Source of the DNA: Blastococcus sp. DSM 46786
GTDB taxonomy: Bacteria; Actinomycetota; Actinomycetes; Mycobacteriales; Geodermatophilaceae
Assembly: GCF_900109665.1 (NCBI RefSeq)
Contig: NZ_FOAO01000029.1
Span: forward strand, 1-49,292
DNA length: 49,292 nucleotides
Direction of reading: 5' to 3'
The position numbers and the translations under genes were made by a program. The notes beneath the pieces are model-generated. The model made no database searches. It was not told where the DNA came from and saw nothing but the letters and a program-made list of their open reading frames with translations. This document shows positions 1 through 11,648 of this stretch, piece by piece. Numbering within the stretch: the stretch's first letter is position 1; every line of letters begins with the position of its first letter.

Positions 1-89
1 GCGGCCGCGGTGTGGGTGTCGCAATGGGTGTCCACGCCACCGGTCACCTGGACCTGGTCCGGGGCAGTCTCTGGTGCGATGGTGGTCAT
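1..89 (-). CDS. IS110-family transposase, N-terminal fragment (cut by window edge)
   Basis: Reading from an ATG at 89 towards base 1 gives 29 codons beginning MTTIAPETAPDQ and containing VTGGVDTHCDTHTAA. The G-x-D-T-H block is the hallmark N-terminus of IS110-family (DEDD, RuvC-like) transposases and carries the first catalytic aspartate. The family usually has about 400 residues, so the rest lies to the left of the window. A GA-rich ribosome-binding site (gaggaggacggcg) sits immediately upstream. The conserved motif makes the family call fairly safe, but completeness and activity cannot be judged. Confidence 0.8.
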   Translation of the reverse strand, partial: MTTIAPETAPDQVQVTGGVDTHCDTHTAA

Positions 90-302
90 CGCCGTCCTCC
101 TCGCTCGCAACCGACAGGGCGGCACGCACCGCCGGGCGAGCGGACAAGACAGTGATGGGTGCCTGCTGGCACAGGCTCCTATGAGGTCACACCGCCAGGC
201 TTGGTGAGTGCAGCGGGCCCCGCAGCGACCGAACCGACAGATCCGGATAAAGACCCGAGGTCAGTCACCTGAAGGGTCAGGAACGGTTGCTGCGGGGCCC
301 GC
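90..302 (-). ncRNA. IS110 left-end non-coding region; candidate bridge-RNA locus
   Basis: About 210 nt upstream of the IS110 transposase start contain no convincing gene. Two perfect 14-bp inverted arms, gcgggccccgcagc at 213-226 and gctgcggggcccgc at 289-302, enclose 62 nt. In IS110-group elements the non-coding stretch upstream of the transposase encodes a structured bridge RNA that guides target and donor recognition. Position and size fit that, but the arms could equally be element ends or a terminator. The exact left end of the element is not resolved. Confidence 0.35.
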
Positions 303-349
303 CTACATCCTCACTGTCACCTGATCAACAGCGGAGGCGGCAGACGACG

Positions 350-383
350 AGGGCGCCGCACCCCCTCGGGAGTGCGGCGCCCT
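350..383 (-). terminator. Terminator hairpin downstream of pepN
   Basis: Perfect 12-bp stem, agggcgccgcac (350-361) with gtgcggcgccct (372-383), and a 10-nt loop. It lies 25 nt beyond the pepN stop on the minus strand. It separates pepN from the IS110 sequence. Confidence 0.75.
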
Positions 384-408
384 GGTCGCCTGCTCTGCGG
401 TGGTCCGG

Positions 409-2958
<2,550 letters not shown>

Positions 2959-3096
2959 GCCCGAGAGCTTGTCATGCGGGGACGACGCGTCGCCCGTCGT
3001 CCACCGGCCGGGGAACAACGACCTGCCTGCGGGACTTGCCTGACCGCAGACGGCACGGGCACTCGGCGACCCGGGCCACCGGAGCGAGGAGCAAGG

Positions 3097-3762
3097 ATGA
3101 CCGAGGCAGTGCAGAGCGCGCCGACGAAGGCCCGCGTCGACTTCTGGTTCGACCCGCTGTGCCCGTGGGCCTGGCTCACCAGCCGCTGGGTGCTCGAGGC
3201 GGCGAAGGTGCGCGACATCGACCTGCACTGGCACGTCATGTCGCTCGCGGTGCTCAACCGTGGCCGCGACCTGCCCGAGGACTACGCCGAGATGATGGCG
3301 AAGGCGTGGGGCCCGGTGCGGGTGGCGATCGCCGCGGCGCAGCAGCACGGCGACGAGGTGCTCGGCGACCTGTACACCGCGATGGGCACGCTGCGGCACC
3401 ACGAGGGCGTCGAGCTCGAGGGCCTCGTCGTCCCGGCGCTGGAGCGGGTCGGGCTGCCGGCGTCGCTGGCCGAGGCCGCCGGCTCCACCGAGTACGACGT
3501 CGTGCTGGAGAAGAGTCACCACGAGGGCATGGACGCGGTCGGCGAGGACGTCGGCACGCCCGTCATGCACATCGACGGCGTGGCGTTCTTCGGTCCGGTC
3601 ATCAGCAAGGTGCCCACCGGCGAGGACGCCGGCAAGGCCTTCGACGGCGCCGTGCTGCTGGCCAACCTGCCCGACTTCTGGGAGCTCAAGCGCACCCGGA
3701 CCTCGGACCCGGACATGAGCTCCGTCCCGGCCGACGCCCTGGAGCTCGCCCGTACCCGCTGA
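3097..3762 (+). CDS. DsbA-fold mycothiol-dependent nitroreductase-like protein (Rv2466c family)
   Basis: 221 residues from an ATG with a good upstream ribosome-binding site (ggagcgaggagcaagg). The N-terminal [11 protein letters not shown], the [13 protein letters not shown] segment, [17 protein letters not shown], the VAFFGPV block and the ELKRTRT tail match my memory of M. tuberculosis Rv2466c, a mycothiol-dependent reductase with a CPWC active site. Here the motif reads C-P-W-A, so the second cysteine is replaced by alanine, which leaves a monothiol enzyme. It is divergently placed with pepN. Role: thiol-dependent reduction in the cytoplasm; the substrate is unknown. Confidence 0.85.
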   Translation: MTEAVQSAPTKARVDFWFDPLCPWAWLTSRWVLEAAKVRDIDLHWHVMSLAVLNRGRDLPEDYAEMMAKAWGPVRVAIAAAQQHGDEVLGDLYTAMGTLRHHEGVELEGLVVPALERVGLPASLAEAAGSTEYDVVLEKSHHEGMDAVGEDVGTPVMHIDGVAFFGPVISKVPTGEDAGKAFDGAVLLANLPDFWELKRTRTSDPDMSSVPADALELARTR

Positions 3763-3793
3763 TCGCCGGCGCGGGGTGCGGCATCCTGTCGGG

Positions 3794-4555
3794 GTGCCGC
3801 ACCCCACCCGCCAGCGCATCTTCATCTCCGGCGCGAGCTCCGGCCTCGGCGAGGGCATGGCCCGCCGGTTCGCCGCGATGGGCCGCGACCTCGCCCTGTG
3901 CGCCCGCCGGGTCGACCGGCTCGAGGCGCTGCAGGCCGAGCTGCGGGCCGCACACCCCGGCATCCGCGTCGAGGTCGCCGCGATGGACGTCGACGACCCG
4001 GAGTCGGTGGCCGCCGCCTTCGCCGACCTCGCGGAGCGGCTGGGCGGGTTCGACCGCGTCGTCGTCAACGCCGGCATCGGCGCGGGGAGGTCCGTGGGCG
4101 CCGGCGGGGCGGCCGGCAACCGCGCCGTCCTGCACACCAACGTGCTCGGCTCGCATGCCCAGTGCGAGGCGGCGATGGAGCTGTTCCGCCGCCAGGGCAT
4201 GGGCCATCTGGTGCTGATCTCCTCGGTCGCCTCGGTGCGGGGCATGCCGGGCAGCCGCACCGCCTACGGGGCCAGCAAGGCGGCGCTGAACTCGCTGGCC
4301 GAGGGCATCCGCTCGGACGTGTACGGCTCGCGGATCGTCGTCTCCACGATCCTGCCCGGCTACATCGCGACCGACATCAACGTCGGCCGGCGGGGCCCGC
4401 TCACGGTGGACCTGGACAAGGGCGTCGGTGCGCTGGTCGACGTCATCGAGCGCGAGCCGGTGCGCGGCTACGTGCCGGAGTTCCCGTGGCGCCCGGTCGC
4501 CGCGCTGCTGCGCGTGCTGCCACTGTCGGTCGTCCGCCGGGTCACCGGGTCGTGA
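3794..4555 (+). CDS. Short-chain dehydrogenase/reductase (SDR)
   Basis: 253 residues from GTG 3794 (VPHPTRQRIFISGASSGLGEG). This start puts the Rossmann motif GASSGLG near residue 12. An in-frame GTG at 3776 is possible but adds nothing conserved. Other SDR landmarks are VVVNAGIG, the ISS serine block and YGASKAALNSLAEG (catalytic Tyr and Lys), followed by LPGYIATDI. It is probably an NADP-dependent oxidoreductase in the cytoplasm with unknown substrate. Its 3' end overlaps the convergent P-loop gene by 88 nt. Confidence 0.85.
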   Translation: MPHPTRQRIFISGASSGLGEGMARRFAAMGRDLALCARRVDRLEALQAELRAAHPGIRVEVAAMDVDDPESVAAAFADLAERLGGFDRVVVNAGIGAGRSVGAGGAAGNRAVLHTNVLGSHAQCEAAMELFRRQGMGHLVLISSVASVRGMPGSRTAYGASKAALNSLAEGIRSDVYGSRIVVSTILPGYIATDINVGRRGPLTVDLDKGVGALVDVIEREPVRGYVPEFPWRPVAALLRVLPLSVVRRVTGS

Positions 4556-5103
4556 GCGTCACCGGCTGACCGCATCGGGCGGCCGGGGAGCCACCGGCCG
4601 GGGAGCCGGTCCACGACCTCGATCACCACCTCGTCGACCGGTCGCCCCGCGTCCACCCGGAGGCACGTCCCGTCGACCCACGGCGCGTACGCCGCCGCTC
4701 GTGCGGTCACCTCGTCCCACGAGGGCTCCGGCACGTGCGCCAACGTCCGCTGCCGGCCGTGGAGCCGCCGACGGTGCTCGGCCTTGTCGTCCAGCGTCAG
4801 CAGGACGAAGGCGAGGTCGGCTCCCGCGGCGGCTGACGCAGCCCGCCACGTGTCGCGAGCCGGCTCGGTGTCGTTCACCGCGTCCACCACGACAGGTCGT
4901 CCGAGCACGAGGTTCTGCTCGGCCACGGCCCTCGCTGCTCCGTACGCCGCGACCCCCGTCTCCCAGGAACGCGGAAGGCCTGCGCCCAGGAGCGCGTCCT
5001 CGATAGGGTCGATCGACACGTGGACGGCCCCCGATCGGGCGGCGAGTGCGGCGGCGACCGCGGACTTCCCGGTGCCGGGCAGCCCGGAGACGACGACGAG
5101 CAC
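4468..5103 (-). CDS. P-loop ATPase/kinase-like protein (AAA_33 type)
   Basis: 211 residues from GTG 5103, giving VLVVVSGLPGTGKSAVAAAL. The Walker A motif (GLPGTGKS) is at the very N-terminus. DPIEDALLG, VVVDAVNDTEPARDTW and an arginine-rich lid (HRRRLHGRQR) follow, the pattern of small nucleotide or metabolite kinases and zeta-toxin-like or chloramphenicol-phosphotransferase-like P-loop proteins. The substrate is unknown. The last ~29 codons run antisense through the SDR gene; this tail has low complexity, so the true stop is what the frame dictates rather than a conserved end. Confidence 0.7.
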   Translation of the reverse strand: MLVVVSGLPGTGKSAVAAALAARSGAVHVSIDPIEDALLGAGLPRSWETGVAAYGAARAVAEQNLVLGRPVVVDAVNDTEPARDTWRAASAAAGADLAFVLLTLDDKAEHRRRLHGRQRTLAHVPEPSWDEVTARAAAYAPWVDGTCLRVDAGRPVDEVVIEVVDRLPGRWLPGRPMRSAGDAHDPVTRRTTDSGSTRSSAATGRHGNSGT

Positions 5104-5240
5104 CCGCTCACCGTGACAGGCGCCGGGCGGCGTGCACCAGCCGGCACGGCGCTCCGGGCGCGTCGTCGTCGGTGCGTCCGCTTCCGGAGATGGGCCTGTT
5201 CCGGCCCCCGGTTCGCCGTGCCCACCGGGGTGCTGACGTG

Positions 5241-5906
5241 TCACCAGCTGATCCGCATGGGGCGGCCACGGGCGTCGCGCCGGTCGTCGCCCACGGAGGA
5301 CGCGGTGCCTGCGGCGAGGCGTTGTGCGGACCAGGCCGCGGCGCAGGCGTCCAGCGCGTCGACCATCGGCACGCGGGCCGGCGCGTCGAGTAGCGCCCGT
5401 TCGACATCCATGACGCCGCACAGCGCTTCGAGCCGCTGCATCGTGCCGCGGGCGGTGATCTTGGGATCGGCCACTCGCAGATCCAGGCGTCGGAAGGACA
5501 GTTCCGGGTGCACCTCGACGACCCGTGCATCAGGCGGTTCGCCGAGCGCGTCGTCGAGTTGCCGGATCGAGGGCAGCAGGTTCCACGCCTGCTTCGAGAG
5601 CGCCTTCCCGGACGCCGCGATCGAGATCCGGCATGCGTCGGGGTAGTCGACGGCGCCGAGCACCGGACGCAGGGGAGCCGGGAACACCGAGCTTCCGGCG
5701 CGGCGAAGGCGCCCTCGGGCTTGGACGTCGCAGGCGCGGACTCCGTCGTCCGAGAGCCCGATCGGCATGTCGACGGCCACCACGTCGACGTCGGGGACGG
5801 CGAGCACGGCATCGACGTCGTCCAGCGCCAGCAGGGTCACCGACCGGCCCTCCAGCAGCGCCCCGACCCACCGCCCGCGCCAGCCGTCGACCCCCAGCAC
5901 CGCCAC
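5241..5906 (-). CDS. DUF429 domain protein
   Basis: 221 residues from GTG 5906 (VAVLGVDGWRGRWVGALLEG). Family features are the N-terminal G-V-D-G-x-x-x-G-W motif, VVAVDMPIGL, a CDVQARGRL block, SIFPAP-like SVFPAPLRP, KQAWNLLPSI and EVHPELSF. DUF429 proteins have an RNase H/actin-like fold and are predicted nucleases, with no established role. The start is only 26 bp from the divergent rpiB start, so at least one of the two transcripts must have almost no leader. Confidence 0.8.
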   Translation of the reverse strand: MAVLGVDGWRGRWVGALLEGRSVTLLALDDVDAVLAVPDVDVVAVDMPIGLSDDGVRACDVQARGRLRRAGSSVFPAPLRPVLGAVDYPDACRISIAASGKALSKQAWNLLPSIRQLDDALGEPPDARVVEVHPELSFRRLDLRVADPKITARGTMQRLEALCGVMDVERALLDAPARVPMVDALDACAAAWSAQRLAAGTASSVGDDRRDARGRPMRISW

Positions 5907-5932
5907 GGCGCGAGCCTGTCAGACTCCCGGGC

Positions 5933-8008
<2,076 letters not shown>

Positions 8009-8012
<4 letters not shown>

Positions 8013-8065
8013 TGGCCCCCGGTCGGACATCTCCTCCCTCGAGATGTCCTTCCGGGGGCCACCGC
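8009..8065. terminator. Long bidirectional terminator between argG and the Eis-like gene
   Basis: A 14-bp perfect outer stem (gcggtggcccccgg 8009-8022 with its complement 8052-8065) and a 9-bp perfect inner stem (ggacatctc 8025-8033 with gagatgtcc 8041-8049) are separated by a 2-nt internal loop. The apical loop is 7 nt. It lies between convergent genes and can act on both strands. Confidence 0.85.
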
Positions 8066-8157
8066 TCCGACGCCCGTCCGGCGGCCCGCCATCCCCACCG
8101 CTCGCCGGCTCGCCGCCCGCCCTGTCCCGCGCCGCCCTCCCCGCCGTCGCGCCGCCC

Positions 8158-9399
8158 TCAGAAGCTGTCGGGGCACCAGGGGGTGACCGGCCAGCTGAAC
8201 GCCGTCGACGCCAGCGTGACCGCCCCGGGGCTCACCTCGGTCACCCGCCCGGCGGCCTGCAGCGCGGCCAGCGGGACGCCGCCCAGGTAGGCCGCCGAGA
8301 GCTCCTCGATGCCCAGCACGATGTCGGGGTCGCGGTCGGTGCGCCCGCAGTAGCCGCCGGCCGGGTGCCCGGAGAGCCGCCAGCGCCCGTCGTTCCACGG
8401 GCAGAACGGATCGCGCACCTCCAGCACGAGGTCGATCGGGGCCGGGTAGCGGCGGGCGGCGAGGGCGCGGTCGACGTCGACCAGCCGCACCCACAGCCCG
8501 TCGACCGGCGTGCTGTGCAGCGCCCGCGCGTCGGTGACCAGCCAGCGCAGCGGGTCCTCCGGTGAGGCAGCCGCGTACCTCAGGGTTCGCACCAGGTCGA
8601 CCGACAGCAGCACCTGCCACAGCGCGGCGTAGGCCGGGGTGCCGCTCGCCCGCACCTCCTCGACGGTCAGCGTGCCGTCGGGCTCGCCGGTGTCGCTCCA
8701 CGCGCCCTTCACCCGGTAGGCGGCGTACCCGGTGACCGTGCCGTCGGCCTCCCGGTGCAGCAGGTACCGCCGCGCCGACGCGCCTTCCCGGCCGGAGGGG
8801 TCGTCGCGCATGTGGCGGTCCCACCAGCGGTCGTCGCGCACCATGTTGCCGGGCACCCAGCGGTGCACCGCCGCGTGCACGGCCACTGCGGCCGGGCGGT
8901 ACTCCTCGGCGGTCACCTGCTCGACCCGGCCGGTGCCCAGGTCGACGTCGGGCCGCAGCCGCAACCGTTCCGTGCGGCCGGAGAACCGGGCCTCCCGGGT
9001 CGCCGGCGCGTAGCCGAAGCGGCCGTAGATCGGGTACTCGGCCGCCCACAGCCCGGCCACCGGCTCGCGCTGCTGCTCGTGCAGCTCGGTCAGCTGGCGG
9101 CGCATGATCGCCGTCAGCACGCCGCGCCGGCGGTGCGTGGGTGCCACGGTGACCCAGGTGATGCCGGCGCACGGCACCAGCGCCCCGGGGACGGCGAGAG
9201 TGCGGCTGTAGATGCCGGCGGTGGCGACGACGCGGTCGCCCTCCCACATCGACAGCGACCGGTCCAGCTCCGCCACCGACGACGGCCGCTCGGCGAAGGA
9301 CGCCGGCGCCTCCTCCGCGAAGACGTCGTGCATGGCGTGGGCGAAGGCCGGCCACTCGTCGAGGGTCACCGGGCGCAGTCGGGCGTCGACATCGATCAC
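8158..9399 (-). CDS. Eis-family GNAT N-acetyltransferase
   Basis: 413 residues from GTG 9399. The N-terminal GNAT domain has ITWVTVAPTHRRRGVLTAIM (acetyl-CoA binding R-R-x-G) and LWAAEYPIYGRFGYAPAT. The middle domain has ALWQVLLSVDLVRTL. The C-terminal SCP2-like domain (LVLEVRDPFCPWNDGRW, DIVLGIEELSAAYLGG) ends in a terminal phenylalanine. That domain order and length are those of mycobacterial Eis, which acetylates aminoglycoside amines and lysines using the C-terminal carboxylate. It is monocistronic or trails the two-component operon by 65 nt. The native substrate is unknown. Confidence 0.88.
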   Translation of the reverse strand: MIDVDARLRPVTLDEWPAFAHAMHDVFAEEAPASFAERPSSVAELDRSLSMWEGDRVVATAGIYSRTLAVPGALVPCAGITWVTVAPTHRRRGVLTAIMRRQLTELHEQQREPVAGLWAAEYPIYGRFGYAPATREARFSGRTERLRLRPDVDLGTGRVEQVTAEEYRPAAVAVHAAVHRWVPGNMVRDDRWWDRHMRDDPSGREGASARRYLLHREADGTVTGYAAYRVKGAWSDTGEPDGTLTVEEVRASGTPAYAALWQVLLSVDLVRTLRYAAASPEDPLRWLVTDARALHSTPVDGLWVRLVDVDRALAARRYPAPIDLVLEVRDPFCPWNDGRWRLSGHPAGGYCGRTDRDPDIVLGIEELSAAYLGGVPLAALQAAGRVTEVSPGAVTLASTAFSWPVTPWCPDSF

Positions 9400-9464
9400 G
9401 TCGACGTGTCTACCGGTCGGGTCCGACGCTCCGCCAACGAGTTCGGCGGCTCACGGGTCCGTCG

Positions 9465-10109
9465 TCAGCTGCGCAGGTAGGCCAGCGTCGCCAGCACCCG
9501 GCGGTGCTGGTCCTCGTCCTGGCCGAGCCCGAGCTTGGCGAAGATGTGCTGGGTGTGCTTCTCCACCGCTCCCGGTGTCACCACCAGCGCCCGGGCGATC
9601 GCGGTGTTCGAGCGGCCCTCGGCGATCAGCCCGAGCACCTCGCGCTCCCGCGGGGTGAGCCGGCGCACGGGGTCGTCGGCCCGGCGGCGCGCGAACAGCT
9701 GGGCCACCACCTGCGGGTCGAGCACCGTCCCACCGCCCCGGACGTCCTCCAGTGCGGTGAGGAACGTGTCGACGTCGGCCACCCGGTCCTTGAGCAGGTA
9801 GCCCACGCCGCCGGCGCCGTCAGCCAGCAACTCGTCGGCGTAGGCGACCTCCACGTACTGGGAGAGCACGAGGACGGCGGTGCCGGGCGCCGCGGCCCGG
9901 GCCTCGACCGCGGCCCGCAGGCCCTCGTCGGTGTGCGTCGGGGGCATGCGGACGTCGACGACGGCGACGTCGGGCCGGTGCTCGGTGACCGCCCGCACCA
10001 GGGAGGGCCCGTCGGCGACCGCGGCCACCACCTCGGCGTCGGCCTCCTCGAGCAGCCGCACCAGCCCCTCGCGCAGGAGCACCGAGTCCTCGGCGAGCAC
10101 TACGCGCAC
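9465..10109 (-). CDS. NarL/LuxR-family response regulator
   Basis: 214 residues from GTG 10109 (VRVVLAEDSVLLREGLVRLL). Receiver domain: acidic pair ED at residues 7-8, phospho-acceptor D52 in VAVVDVRMPP, and lysine in GYLLKDRV. The C-terminal LuxR-type helix-turn-helix (LTPREREVLGLIAEGRSNTAIA ... VEKHTQHIFAKLGL) occupies roughly residues 150-200. It overlaps the 3' end of the kinase gene by 10 nt, so the two are co-translated. Target genes are not evident from the sequence. Confidence 0.92.
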   Translation of the reverse strand: MRVVLAEDSVLLREGLVRLLEEADAEVVAAVADGPSLVRAVTEHRPDVAVVDVRMPPTHTDEGLRAAVEARAAAPGTAVLVLSQYVEVAYADELLADGAGGVGYLLKDRVADVDTFLTALEDVRGGGTVLDPQVVAQLFARRRADDPVRRLTPREREVLGLIAEGRSNTAIARALVVTPGAVEKHTQHIFAKLGLGQDEDQHRRVLATLAYLRS

Positions 10110-11416
10110 GGCAGGTCCCCGGTCAGCCGGGTCGGCCCGCCGCGGGGGCTGTCGACGACGAGCACGCCGTCGACGGCCTGCAAGCGGTCGGCCAGCCCGG
10201 CCAGGCCGTGCCCGGGCGCTGCCACCGCGCCGCCGGAGCCGTCGTCCTCGACGTCCACGCGCAGCCGGGTGCCGGTGCAGGTGACCTCGACCCGGCACGC
10301 CGTCGCGCCGCTGTGCTTGGCCACGTTGGCCAGCGCCTCGCTGACGACGAAGTAGGCGGTGTTCTCGGTGACCGGCGCGAGCCGCTCGGTCGGCAGGTCG
10401 ACGGCGAGGTCCACCGGCACGGGGGAGCGGGCGGCGAGCGCGGCCAGCGCGGCGGCGAGACCGCGGTCGGCGAGCACCGGCGGGGCGATGCCGCGGGACA
10501 GCGCGCGCAGCTCCTCCAGCGTCTCCCGGGCGAGGCCGGCGGCCTCGCCGAGGGTCTCCCGGGCGGCGTCCGGATCGCGGTCGAGCTGCCGCTGGGCGCG
10601 GGCGAGGTCCATGCCCAGGCGGACCAGCCGCTGCTGCGGCCCGTCGTGGATGTCGCGCTCCAGCCGGCGCAGCGCCACCGCCTCGGCGGCGACCGCCGCG
10701 TCCCGGCCACCCGCCAGCCGGCCGATCTCGGCCTGCGTCGCCGCCCGGGAGGTGAGCAGCACCCGGCCGAAGCCCGCCTGCAGCAGCGCGACCGCCCGGA
10801 CGACGACGGGGAGCAGCAGGGCGAAGACCAGACCGATCAGCGCGTACAGCGCGATCCGCCGGAAGGCGGTGCTCTCGAAGCCGAGCAGCTCGAGCAGGTC
10901 GGTGTTGCCCGGATCGCGGGAGGCGTCGGGCAGCGCCCAGTCCCACAGCCCGTAGGTGAGGCCGCCGAGGGCGACCGCCCAGGACGTGACGGTGACCGTG
11001 AACGACAGGATCACGAACGGCAGCCGGAGCACGGCGTGCAGCGCGTCGAGCCAGCTCTGCGGGTCGCGCAGCGGCGTGATCAGGCGGCGCACCGGCCGCC
11101 CCTCGGCCCGGCGGTACACCGGCCGCGGGACGGCCTCGCCGAGGACCGCGGGCAGCCACGCCCGCTCGGCGGTGGCGAAGCCGCGGGCGGCCAGCAGGGT
11201 GGCGGCCAGCACCGCCACCCCCACCCAGACGACCAGGAGCCCGGTGCCCACCGCCAGTCCGGTGACGACGACGACGAACGCCGCCACCCCGGCGGGGAAC
11301 CCGGCCAGCGCGTAGCCGGTGTCGACGGCGAGCTGGCGGAACCGGCCCTGGCGGTGGTCGACGGGAAGCGGTGCCGGCCCGGTGGTCGTGGGTAGCACGG
11401 CGGTGTCGGTGATCAT
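10100..11416 (-). CDS. Sensor histidine kinase (HisKA_3 type) with sensor-like membrane domain
   Basis: 438 residues from ATG 11416. The first ~220 residues contain about four hydrophobic segments (AGVAAFVVVVTGLAVG, LVVWVGVAVLAATLL, ILSFTVTVTSWAVALGG, IALYALIGLVFALLLP), like the DUF/putative sensor domain found in many actinobacterial NarX-type kinases. The HisKA_3 box RRLERDIHDGPQQRLV carries the phosphorylated histidine near residue 256, followed by an HATPase domain (ENTAYFVVSEALANVAKHSGA, VEDDGSGG, GHGLAGLADRL). It is partner of the adjacent regulator. There is no extracellular domain of size, so it may sense membrane or intramembrane signals. Confidence 0.9.
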   Translation of the reverse strand: MITDTAVLPTTTGPAPLPVDHRQGRFRQLAVDTGYALAGFPAGVAAFVVVVTGLAVGTGLLVVWVGVAVLAATLLAARGFATAERAWLPAVLGEAVPRPVYRRAEGRPVRRLITPLRDPQSWLDALHAVLRLPFVILSFTVTVTSWAVALGGLTYGLWDWALPDASRDPGNTDLLELLGFESTAFRRIALYALIGLVFALLLPVVVRAVALLQAGFGRVLLTSRAATQAEIGRLAGGRDAAVAAEAVALRRLERDIHDGPQQRLVRLGMDLARAQRQLDRDPDAARETLGEAAGLARETLEELRALSRGIAPPVLADRGLAAALAALAARSPVPVDLAVDLPTERLAPVTENTAYFVVSEALANVAKHSGATACRVEVTCTGTRLRVDVEDDGSGGAVAAPGHGLAGLADRLQAVDGVLVVDSPRGGPTRLTGDLPCA

Positions 11417-11648
11417 GCCGTCGAGCCTGGCCGGGACGGGGCTCGGGACCCATCCCGCTGGCTGGCGGACCGGGGTTCGGGCCGGCCCGACCGTGCGTCG
11501 TCGATCATCTCGCGCCGGATCGTTCCGTCCGGCGGCCGCCGGTGTCCAGTACCCCGGCCGGTTGCCTTCCCCGGCTAGGGTCGGTAGCCGCTGGCCACGC
11601 CGACCTCGTCGTGCCCCCGCAGGACGGGCGTGCCCCGGTGGACGGAGG

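Noticed and set aside
10..207. 65-residue plus-strand frame at the window start
   Set aside because: Antisense to the recognisable IS110 transposase N-terminus and without family features.
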